Assembly: GCF_027595985.1 (NCBI RefSeq)
Contig: NC_073311.1
Span: forward strand, 49,642,463 to 49,706,462
Length of the DNA stretch: 64,000 bases
Direction: 5' to 3'
From: Sorex araneus
Lineage: Eukaryota > Chordata > Mammalia > Eulipotyphla > Soricidae
Position 1 is the stretch's first letter. Each line of letters begins with the position of its first letter. A model generated the notes under the pieces. It worked only from the letters and a program-made list of their open reading frames with translations, searched no databases and was not told the DNA's origin. A program made the translations under genes and the position numbers. Shown in pieces: positions 54,610 through 64,000 of the stretch.

Positions 54610-55449
54610 CTTTTCCAGCAAACTTGCCCTATTCCCACAAGACTCTTAGTACTACAAAATTTGGACATGTCGCTTAATGGTGTTCAGTCCTGAACTGGGT
54701 CATTTCTATGCTGAAAACTATTGAGTGTGGTGGGGATGGTTGGGACTTCAGGAGGTAGATGTGGGGAAGAATCTGCCTTTCCTCATTCCAAAAATTCCAC
54801 AGAGTTCTCAGCCTGAGAGTCTACTTGGGAGATTCAGCATCTTGGCATTCTTTTTGAGAATAGTTGGGAAGTTGGGCAATTGCTATGCCTGAACTTTTAT
54901 GGAATTTAACTCTTGTGCGTAAAAAAAAAAAGAAAAAAAAATTTGCTTTCATACACCAACAAGTACTTTCTAACACAATCCCCAACAGTCCTGTGAAATA
55001 CTTAATATGATACTGAGGTTTGTTTCATACACTATGCAGTTCTCAGCAGGAACTAAAAAAAATTGTCTTTCAAACATATAAATTGAGACTATAATTACTA
55101 TGAGAGAAAAAATATATATAGTTAAACCACATGCTGAAAGACTAGCAATCATGTAAATTAAAACCCATGCAAGCTATTCTTTTCTCTCTTCTACAGAGTG
55201 ATCATGCCATAATTTTCTGTAGTAATGTGACCACTGTTTTATACAAATTAATGGCTTATATCCATTGTGAAAGAAACTAAAAATATATGAAATAACATCC
55301 AAACTTGTAATGACCAGAATATTTTCAAGAATTTTTTTTGGAACACTCTTATAATAGGATATTAAGCATATATTAACAGGAATGATATTTGTATCCGTAT
55401 TTATTGTACAGAAATTCATTATTTAAAAAAATCAGACTACAAAAATCTA
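54610..55449. other. Intergenic AT-rich sequence, nothing recognised
   Basis: Short frames only, and an A-rich run at 54920-54941. Confidence 0.3.
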
Positions 55450-55464
55450 AAGAATAATACCTGT

Positions 55465-55655
55465 CATGGGGCTGGAGAGATAGCACAGCGGGTAGGGCGT
55501 TTGCCTTGCACGCGGCCAACCCAGGTTCAAATCCCAGCATTCCATATGGTCCCCTGAGCACCGCCAGGGGTAATTCCTGAGTGCATGAGCCAGGAGTGAC
55601 CCCTGTGCATCGCTGGGTGTGACCTAAAAAGCAAAAAAAAAAAAAAAAAAAAAAA
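55465..55655 (+). repeat. Complete young tRNA-derived SINE (shrew type)
   Basis: Head GGGGCTGGAGAGATAGCACA, box-B-like GGTTCAAATCC, body with CCATATGGTCCCCTGAGCAC, tail GTGTGACCTAAAAAGC plus 24 or more A. Perfect 15-bp target duplications AAGAATAATACCTGT (55450-55464, 55656-55670). It is the reference copy in this window and the main clue to the host lineage. Confidence 0.93.
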
Positions 55656-55670
55656 AAGAATAATACCTGT

Positions 55671-57650
55671 GAAATAAAAAGTCTCTTTTGGCAAATGGAA
55701 TTCTCTAGATGAACAAAGTTTGCATTTCACTCACTTACCTAACAATTATCAATGCACAGTATGATTGTCAAATACATGATTATGAGTAAAACCACGAGTG
55801 TATTCAGGATAACTATATGAGAATGACTCTTTGAAGTCACATCCCTTGGAACAACTATTTGAAGTCTTTTTTGCACTGAATAGAGATACCAGAACACTAG
55901 AAATAGTAACCATCATATAGTTTCTTCTGATAGTTTTCTTCTGCTAGTTTCTTATCCACTAGAGGGGGTAATTTGCATGTAATTTTATGAAGTCACAGTT
56001 TTCGTCTCTCAAAGTTAATTGATCAGAGAACTTCAAATTCATTTTGAACACACAGACAGGAAGTGGCCTTGAAACTCTCCCTCCGAAAAGAAATAAAAGT
56101 CTGACTAAACCTCCCGGTCCCGCTAGAAATATGAGAGAGTCATGTCAAGAATAAAATCAATAAAACATAGCCAAACTCTTGGAAATTGCACAGATTAAGT
56201 TATCTTGATGCTTTAAAAGAAATTATCTTGATTCTTTAAAATAAATTTTGAAAAGTGACTTGGACAAATCTTTATTCAAAGGGCAGTGTTAAAGAAAAAA
56301 TTAGAACAAGAAAAGTTTAGTGTTAACTGTTAAGTAAACAATGTTAATTATTATTAGATGTGTTAATAAGATATGAATGTCAAGTCAATGACTCCACTTG
56401 GGAGGAAAGAACTTAGCTAATGGTAGACCATAAAAGGCTTCCAAACTGAGTAGCAAGCTTCTTCTCGAACAAGTGCAGTTAGAGAGGCCATTCAAGTTAA
56501 AATAAAATGATGTTGTATATTTATTTCAAACAATGTCCTACATTTGTATTGTACCTCAGAACATCAGACATGATCTGAAATCTCTTAAAAATATTTTTCT
56601 TGGAACTCTCTTCTAACTCATTTCTTGAATTCAAGGTACACTCTTATCCAACAGGGTTTTTTTTTTTAATTTCTCTCTAAATTTTCATGCAGCAAAATTT
56701 TCATAGATGTTTACCACTGTAAATTGACTTTCTTCATTAAATTCATTTTTTTTAAGTTTTAAATTTCCAGAAATGCCCTGCTAGGCAGTATGAGTCGAGA
56801 AATTAGTATGCACCTAACTCTCTGGGGCTTGAGTCCAGAAGTTCTTGGGGACACCAGAATCAATATCCAGTGGGGTCAGGGATCACCAGAGCCACATTCA
56901 GCAGTATTTGTGGGGTCTGGAAGTGCTAGGAGTAAAACACAGGGCTTCCTACTGCTAGGCATGTGCTCTACCTCTTGAGTTTTTTCCCCGTAACCCCAGT
57001 ATGTCCAGTCTCATTCCTAAGTAAGACCTGGCACCTTTAAAATCTCTGCAGTTCCCAGTGACAGGAGAGTCTTATTATTAAAGAAAAATGCTACAGAGTT
57101 CATGGATCACGTAGAATTATGGAAAAAACAGACCATCCTATACTTAGAGAATTACAACCACCTGACCTGTGAACTCCAGGGAAAGAGTGAGGCTGAATTT
57201 TTAGTTGAATCATGTGCTTGGATAATTTAGTTGATCTGGCCTATGTAATAATCATGGATGAAAGCTCTTAACACAGACTCCTGAGTGCCCCTGAAGAGAT
57301 TCCTGTGTTGGGTTTGTGATACATCTGGATTCTCCAGGGGAGCACATGGAGTCTTGTGTTCTCACCCCTCAAATTCCCAGTGACTTGCCCGATATGTCTC
57401 TCTAATTTGGCACTTCTTCAGTTTTATCCTTGTTAATAAAGTGCGAACATGTGTAGTGCTCTGAAAGAATTCTGTGAGTCACTCTAGTGACAGCAAGCCC
57501 ACTGGGGGAGGCCTCAAATATCTGTTCTGCCTGCTACAGTGTGGGAAGCACGAGTGTCTCACTTATAACTGGGGTCTAAAGCAAGGACAGACTGACTGGG
57601 ACTCTCTTCTTTAATCTATGTCATCTGATGTGACCTACAATTAGTGTCAG
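55671..57650. other. Intergenic AT-rich sequence with a probable old repeat at 56810-57000
   Basis: The block 56810-57000 (GGGGTCTGGAAGTGCTAGG, TGCTAGGCATGTGCTCTACC) has the look of a decayed SINE. Elsewhere nothing coding was recognised. Confidence 0.35.
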
Positions 57651-57659
57651 AACAAAAGC

Positions 57660-58160
57660 CCAGATAAGAAATATACCTAGAGCAAAGCTACTCTCCACAC
57701 ACTCGGGCGGAGCCTCACGCATGAGTAAAATCCAGCAAAACCCAGGTAATGCAGAACTTTGTGACCTTGGACTCTGGGCTCAAGGGGACCAGGAGCAGAG
57801 ATTCTCTGCCCATTTCCCCCAGTCTCCTGGTGATCCACAGGTCACACCCACAAACCACCTCCTGCCAGCTCCAGATAATCTCCATATCGGCCACCATCCA
57901 GATCACAGGGCTTTTTCTCCCAGGAGGGAGCAACATGACGCCCGCCATAGCCATGCCACTGGACTCCGTGCTAGGCTGTTTCACTCCAGGTGCCCCAGAG
58001 CGGGGGCAGGTGAGAACCCTCCCCACCCCAAGGGACCCAGCCCTGGCAGCTGAAAACCTCCAGAACCTAACCACCGCCATGCTCAAGGCTGCTGGACCAC
58101 GCAGCAGCATTAGCGGCCACGTGACACATAAGACACTCCCTACACTTTCTCCATAAGTAC
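57660..58160. repeat. Diverged member of the 25640-26420 repeat family
   Basis: Shares CTCCACACACTCGGGCGGAG-like and AGCCTCACGCATGA-like text with 53580-53640, in the same direction as that copy. Frames of 110-174 codons here are on both strands and are taken as fortuitous. Confidence 0.35.
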
Positions 58161-58289
58161 CACACCACAATTGATAGGGTTCAAATAGTAGGCAACAAAT
58201 TATAGAGGGAAATATACATATATACACATATATATTCATATATACTTATTTTCAGATATATATATACAAAAACTTATATCACTCAACCT

Positions 58290-58440
58290 TTTTCTTCTAA
58301 TTTTTTAATGAATCACCATGAGGTACAGTTACAGACTTTCAAACTTTTGTGCTCATGTTTCAGTCATACAATGACTGAGTACCCATCCCTCCACCAGTGC
58401 CCATTCTCCACAACCAATGTTCCCAGTCATTACTCAACCT
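58290..58440 (-). mobile_element. L1 3' end, minus strand
   Basis: GAATCACCATGAGGTACAG, then CACCAGTGCCCATTCTCCAC in antisense, as at 10780-10900, preceded by a T-rich tail. Confidence 0.65.
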
Positions 58441-58444
58441 TTAA

Positions 58445-59340
58445 CAACATGTTAGTGATATCCTAAATGTCTTAATGACTCCTGCCAAAATAGAACAATC
58501 TTCACAATGTTCCCTCTATAGATGCTTTTCATGCATCATTTCCAGTGGTTTTTCATAACAGACTATACAAAATATATGATTTCAGTTGTACTTTGGGACA
58601 GGGTTTGGGGCCTGGGATGGAAACATCCCAAATTTGCTGGTGGGAAGGTGAATGCTGGTGAGATTGGTGTTTGACTATCAAGTGTAATTAAATATTGTGA
58701 ACTTATTTATAAAATAAAAAAATGATAAAAGATATATAACTAGAGGGGACACCAAACTGGCTTCTACAGTATTTTCTGCTCGTATTCTGCTCAAGCATGT
58801 TGGTGTTCTTTTCCTTAACCTGTGTCTCTTCTCTTCAATTTGGGGACACTGTTTTCAATATAGCTTTTGTTTTGTCATGTGTCTGAGAACAGAAATTGAT
58901 TTTCATGGGGGAAATAGGATAGAAAAACAATAAAGAAGATTGATCTCTTTTTTTAAGTTATTATGTAATCTCCATGAGGGGTAGAATCTTGGGGGTTTTG
59001 GTTGGTTGATTTTTTTTGGTTTGTCTGTATTTCATTTTTGTTTTAGTTGTTTTGGTTTTATTTTCTTTTGGTTTGGTCTGGTTTTTGTTTTCATCCATCT
59101 CCAGGACATCTCCTGGAGCAATACCTGTGATTGAAGTCAGGGGTGGCATCTGAGCACTACAAGTGTAGCCCAAAAGAAAAAGGAAGGGAGAAGAGAGGAG
59201 CAAAGAAGACAGCAGGGGAGTGTGGGAGGGAGGATAGGGAACTGAAGAGGAAGGGAGCAGAGGAAAATCAATATTGCAGGCAGATAGCGGGGGCTCTGGT
59301 AGTGAGCTAGTGAGAGATAATAAATCTTAAGAAATAAATT
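58445..59340. other. Intergenic, with a TTTTGG-rich tract
   Basis: The tract at 58987-59095 is built from TTTTGG and GGTTTG motifs. Nothing coding was recognised. Confidence 0.35.
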
Positions 59341-59341
59341 C

Positions 59342-59535
59342 TGGAGCCAGAGCAAACAGAATTTAGAGCAAAAGTAGTGAAGAGGGCACTTGTCTTGCAC
59401 ACAGTCAACTGGGTTCAATCCCCAGCATCTCATATGGACCCCTGAGTACTGCCAAGAGTGATTTCTGAGTGTAGAGCCAGGAGTAACCCCCTGAGGATAG
59501 CCTGGTATGGCTCAAAAACAAAACAAAAAAGAAAA
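59342..59535 (+). repeat. Diverged tRNA SINE
   Basis: Contains GGGTTCAATCCCCAGCATC, CATATGGACCCCTGAGTAC and GTAGAGCCAGGAGTAACCC, ending in an A-rich tail. Confidence 0.75.
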
Positions 59536-59710
59536 TAAGTAATTTCCCAGTCCTGAAGTAGCCCAAAGGCATGAAAAACACTACCATTCAATATGCAAAC
59601 ACGGAACTCCACAGAGATGAAGAAATTGAAGTAGCCAGAGAAAGATGGATTCCCTCAGAAAAGGAGAAGCTGCAGGAGACTCTAAAAGAAATGACAAGAA
59701 TGTGAAAGGG

Positions 59711-59850
59711 AGACTGTAGAGATGCTTCAGTGGGTAGGGCACACGGAGCTGGACCCTGTCCCCATACAAGATCCACCAAACACCTCCAGGAATGATCTCA
59801 TAGTAAAACCTGAGCACCTTTGGGTGAAACCCCAAAGCGAACCAAAAAAA
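59711..59850 (+). repeat. Diverged tRNA SINE
   Basis: Contains TTCAGTGGGTAGGGCACAC, CTCCAGGAATGATCTCATAG and CTGAGCACCTTTGGGTG. Less similar than the other copies. Confidence 0.55.
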
Positions 59851-59959
59851 TAATGAAAGAACCATCAGGAGTTCAAGGCTTTCCCTGTGACAGCAGGCAA
59901 ATGAACACCTATACATGCAGAGAACTCCGGTCCAAGACAATTGGGAGAGGGAAGGATAC

Positions 59960-60105
59960 TGGGAATATTGGGAATATTGTTGGTGGAAAATGCGCACTGG
60001 TGGAGAGATGGGTTTTCCATCAATTGTATGACTGAAATTCAATCATAAAAGTTTTGTAACTGTATATCATGGTGATTTAATAAAAATAAAGGGAAAAAAG
60101 ATAAT
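59960..60105 (+). mobile_element. L1 3' end, plus strand
   Basis: GCACTGGTGGAGAGATGGG, then GTTTTGTAACTGTATATCA and an A-rich tail with AATAAA. Confidence 0.65.
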
Positions 60106-60174
60106 TGCGAGAGATTTTCTTTAACCTTCTCCCCAAAGCTTATCTCTGTTCTTCCCACTCGGGAGACGTCCGCA

Positions 60175-60177
<3 letters not shown>

Positions 60178-60251
<74 letters not shown>

Positions 60252-60265
60252 CTCTCTCTGTCTCT
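60178..60265. repeat. (CT)n microsatellite
   Basis: About 40 CT units with a few interruptions. Open frames across it are artefacts. Confidence 0.97.
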
Positions 60266-60269
60266 TAAT

Positions 60270-61730
60270 TCAATCAAAATTTTGTTTGCTCCACTATTTT
60301 CCATCTTCCTGAAATTCTATTCTGTGAAGGCATGTGATGGACCATGGATGGATGCCTATGTCCAGTTGAGGACTGAACGACTTTCCTTTGCCACAAAGAG
60401 CAGTCCCTTATTCTAGCCTGAGTCCATGAATCCACACGAACTCGGGGAGTGATCCAATTCCCATTTGGTGCACAACAAGAGAACTTTGGCTTGACAGCTG
60501 CCTCATGAGGCTGACAGAACACTGGTGTCTGAGCCTCCAGATGCTCAAACCTCTAGAATCTCAATGCACATAGTCCTCAACTCTGAGAACAACTGAACTA
60601 TGATTTCTGACTAATAATGCAAATCGCATGCAGGTTTTCATTCAATTCTCCCTCGTGTTCCTCCGTTACTCCAATGATTCTTATGTTTTCTCTCGTGACC
60701 TCATTCTAGAGTTCTCTTTGGTGTTGTTCACTTATATTGAAATATTTCTGCATCTTTTGTTATTTTCTAGAGACTTTCTAAATCTTATCTAGGAGCTCAT
60801 TGATTTTTATCCACAGCTGCTGTTACTCTGCTGCCAAAGCCTTCCATTAACTTTTTGTTGTTGCTTTGATTTGGGGGGCCACATCTGGGTGTTCTCAGAG
60901 ATTACTCTAGGCACCATGCACAGGCAGCAATACTGGTGGGCTCCGGGGATTATATGGGTTGAGGGGGTGTAAACTCTGACTGGCCTCATGCAAAACAACC
61001 ACTATGAAAGAGGTAATATTGCTTCAGCCCCCAACTAAATTTTTTTAACTCATTTACTAAACTCTTCATTTGTTTCTTCTGATTGTAGCTTTCTCATTTC
61101 CAACCTCAAGTTTTCTTGTTTTTGTGCCTTTGTTTCCTTGAGTTCATTAAACTGCAACATTTAAAGCCATTCTCGGAGAGATTTAGATAGCTGTTATAAC
61201 TGGTTGAGTTTTCTGGGCTACTGTCTGCACTCACTAAACTTTGTACAATTCAAACTTCTCTCTCGGGTCTGTTACTAAGATGAACTTGTAATTAAAACCC
61301 ACACTCCCAGGGAGCTCTTTGAGAGATTCCGATGAGTGTTGCTCTCTTCCTTCCCTGCCAAAAAGATATCCCAAAAAGATTTTGTTTCTTTGAGTTCAGC
61401 GTGAGGGTTCCAGTGTGATTTTCAAAGTCATTAGCCTTGCCTCTCCAGTCTGTAATTAAGGGTTTTATACTTTCTTTCTACCACCACTACCTTTGTAAGT
61501 CTACATGTGAGACAAGTGAATGAAACCAATAATAGATCATTATTAACTAGCTCCAGGAGACACAAGTGTGTATCCAGTGAGCTGTGAGGTAGGTAACCAC
61601 ATTCTCGACCCTGTGGTTTTGGGAGACCCAAGACAAGAATCAACAGAGATACAGGCAAGGTCAAACAAAAAAACTGTATTTCTTCCCAGTCAGGAGTCAG
61701 GAGGTCAGCAGCAGAGAAATAGTGAAGTGC
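60270..61730. other. Intergenic sequence, possible old LINE
   Basis: TTCTT-rich text at 60630-61200 resembles antisense L1 sequence (CCAACCTCAAGTTTTCTTG and similar). A possible SINE fragment is at 60870-61030. Nothing coding was identified. Confidence 0.3.
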
Positions 61731-61739
61731 TCAAAGGAG

Positions 61740-64000
61740 CAAGTATGAAGGCGCAGATTCCCACAAGTGCCACAGTGCATTCAGTGACCACTACCACACC
61801 CCCACCACCAACAGACATATGAGGGAGGGAAAAGGGCCAACAAGCTGGTTGATGATCAGTTGCGTTTATTCCAATCATCATCCTGCCTTTAATCCATTCT
61901 CCCCGCACGCCTGTTCCACTCACACTGAGTGCCCCATTCCACTCTCACTCTGCCCCTCATTCCCATCTCCTACTTTCCCCCTGCTACTCTCCCCACACCC
62001 AGTCTCACTGCCTTAGTCAAGGGCACAAACACCAAGCATTGGGGGTAGCAGCTACACCTAGGTGAGACAGCATGATCAACATATGGAAAGCCCTTCCTTC
62101 CGGGGAAGCTCTTCTAAGACAAAGATCTCCTGCTAGGAGATCCACTCAAGAGAGGAATTTCATCCAAGGACATACTTTTCCTTTACTTCTCCTTTCCTTA
62201 GTCCATAAACTATCATCTTAGATTTACTTCTTAATTACCTTTCTAGTCATTTTCTATGGACATAGTAAAAGATACATTAAGCTTATAGGGTGGCTCTCCT
62301 GGAGACATCTTGCTATAGATCCTAGACTACAATCCTCAGGTCATAGTAGTGCTTCCTAACCCTAGCAGGGTCCTTGTCCAGTCACTTCTCTTTGGGTTAT
62401 GACAGAATTTGTCCACAACAATGCCCTTAATTTATTTTAAGTTTTATGACACTTGACCTGTCCTGTTTCAATACCCAGGTGGCTTACAGCTTGCCCTGGG
62501 TCAATCCAGTCCCCTCTTAGGCACCCTGCCTTTGGGGTGCTAGGAACTCAGGGCAACTGAGGCTTAAGTTGAGTAAATATGACAGATGCCAAGGAGTAAA
62601 TATTATTCGGAGTCAATTAACTCTCAAGTTATGAAAGTATAAAACATCTACACAAAAAGAAAAGTGCTCTAAAGTAGACTATGCAGAAGACATAAAGGAA
62701 AGAGTAAGCAATATTTCACTTATAAATAAAAAATCAAGAGTCCTTAGAAGGATCTTATCTTACAAGTCACTGGTCTAATTTGGGGATTTAGGTGATTAAA
62801 ACAGATAGGGGGAGAAGTTAAAGATAAACACAGAGGAATGGAAGTGCCCTGGGAGCACTGTGATGGGTGTAACCCAATAATCCTAAACTCCCTGTGTCAA
62901 TGGAGAAAGGACAAACTAATGTCATCTTACACATGAGAAACATGATCTTATTATGACAATTTCTCTCAAACTAGATATAGAAGTAGCCAATAATCTCCAT
63001 GCATGAGTCTGTCTTTGTAGTTTTTAATCTCTTGTACCAGAAAATTTAAAATGCCCTATAGAGTGTACCTCATTTTGGTATTTTCTTCAGAATTTTCCCT
63101 GAAAAACACCTGTTTATATTGGTGAGTATCTTTTGGACTACTTCTGCCATCTCTGGTTCCAAACACTGATTTCAAAGCCTTGCATGCTTATTCTGGTCTT
63201 CCTGGTTCATGTGTCTCAGCCTGAGCCCCCCTCATTCTTGCTGGTGCTGGTGGAATGGGAGCAGAATGCAGTTTCCTGAGCTACTCTCCTTGGCACATCT
63301 AAGTGAAGTAGGGAGTCTCCAGCCACAGAGGGGTAGAAGCTGGCTGGCATGTGTGCTGATGGTAAAGGCCTCACTGTTGTATGACATCATGGGTGGGAGA
63401 GAGCCCAGGTCCAGCAGGATGTTTCCTATGCCTCTCAGCTCAGCTAGGGTCCCAAGGAATCTCCTTTGCTGATGCTGCTGCACTCAACTGGTATTACCAG
63501 TAGGAAGCCTTCAGTCCAATTAACAGAGACAACCTGGACTATCTTCTATGGAAATAGAAGCCCTCTCCTCCCCTCCTCTTTCGTCTCCTCCCATCTCCTC
63601 CCCTCCCCTCTCTCTGCATGGTGTCACACTCAGAGGTGCTGTCCACTGAAACTCTCTATGCTTATTCTCTGCACCCAACACTGATCAGCGTCACCAGTCT
63701 TCAGCCTCTCTGCAAGGACTCGAGGACTTTGGAACTGTTACTGTCTAGGTGCTCATGATGCCAATTACTCCTATGGCTACACCCTGATAACTTTTTGAAT
63801 TGCTAACAAAGCAATGTATGACCAATAGACATGAGAAGTATTGAAGTCAGGGGGCCCCACGGGTGACTGATGTGAGATGGGGAGGAGGGAGACAGTCACT
63901 TTTTCCCAATCGACCTCTGCCCGCATCACAGGACACAGGGTTACCAGGTTCTTGTCTCGCCTCGCTTTACAGACTTTAGGAGCAGGCTAGCAATGAAGTA
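61740..64000 (-). repeat. Inverted segmental repeat, right arm
   Basis: Reverse complement of 24960-29230, lacking the inserts of that arm. It runs to the window edge and probably continues beyond. Confidence 0.6.
61750..62931 (-). mobile_element. Family-X LTR, minus strand, in the right arm
   Basis: Starts TGTAAGATGACATTAG (minus strand, at 62931) and contains AAGCCTCAGTTGCCCTGAG, GGACTGGATTGACCCAGGG and AATAAACGCAACTG near its end. Uninterrupted, so it shows the empty site for the L1 at 28098. Confidence 0.6.

Noticed and set aside
55465-55655. tRNA gene
   Set aside because: The tRNA-like head and box-B motif belong to a SINE with body, A-tail and target duplications.
57715-58239. 174-codon minus-strand and 110-135-codon plus-strand frames
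   Set aside because: Overlapping frames on both strands in a dispersed repeat, ending in an AT microsatellite; no recognisable domain.

Overview
The window is mammalian nuclear DNA, most likely from a shrew (Sorex-like, Soricidae). The grounds are intron-containing genes with vertebrate splice sites, dense retroelements, and many copies of a tRNA-derived SINE that I associate from memory with Sorex. There is no bacterial or phage content. Almost all of the open frames are fortuitous readings of repeats.

The backbone is a direct duplication of about 17-20 kb. Copy A covers roughly 1213-20805 and copy B roughly 32704-51373. Each copy holds one five-exon C-type lectin-like gene of the CLEC2 family, closest to CLEC2D (LLT1, or Clr-b in mouse). 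The layout of each gene is a CpG-rich promoter with a short candidate first coding exon, a transmembrane exon, and three lectin-domain exons, all on the + strand. Spliced in silico, copy A gives 189 aa (human CLEC2D is about 191). Exon phases are 1-1-0-2, every junction is GT/AG, and both copies read through. Family knowledge suggests type II membrane ligands for NKR-P1 receptors on NK cells; that role is inferred.

Behind each gene lies the same LTR retroelement (14329-20805 and 44875-51373). It has about 530-bp LTRs, a tRNA-Thr-like primer binding site, a polypurine tract and no recognisable gag, pol or env. Copy A has the 5-bp target duplication ATCAC on both sides. In copy B the A/B similarity stops at the last base of the 3' LTR, so a duplication breakpoint lies in or at an LTR.

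Divergence between the copies is uneven. By eye, most of 4.3-20.8 kb differs by about 1-2%, and lectin exon 3 is identical. The promoter/exon 1 block differs by tens of percent, and the transmembrane exon by about 9%, mostly amino-acid-changing. The copies also differ by independent L1 insertions, an LTR fragment found only in B, and a 1.4-kb segment found only in A.

The rest (20.8-32.7 kb and 51.4-64 kb) is repeat-rich and gene-poor. It contains a GSPT1 (eRF3) retropseudogene fragment, several copies of a roughly 1-kb LTR family, SINEs, L1 3' ends, microsatellites, and an inverted duplicate of 24.96-29.2 kb at 61.7-64 kb. Exon 1, LTR boundaries and repeat classes are inferred by eye without database searches.
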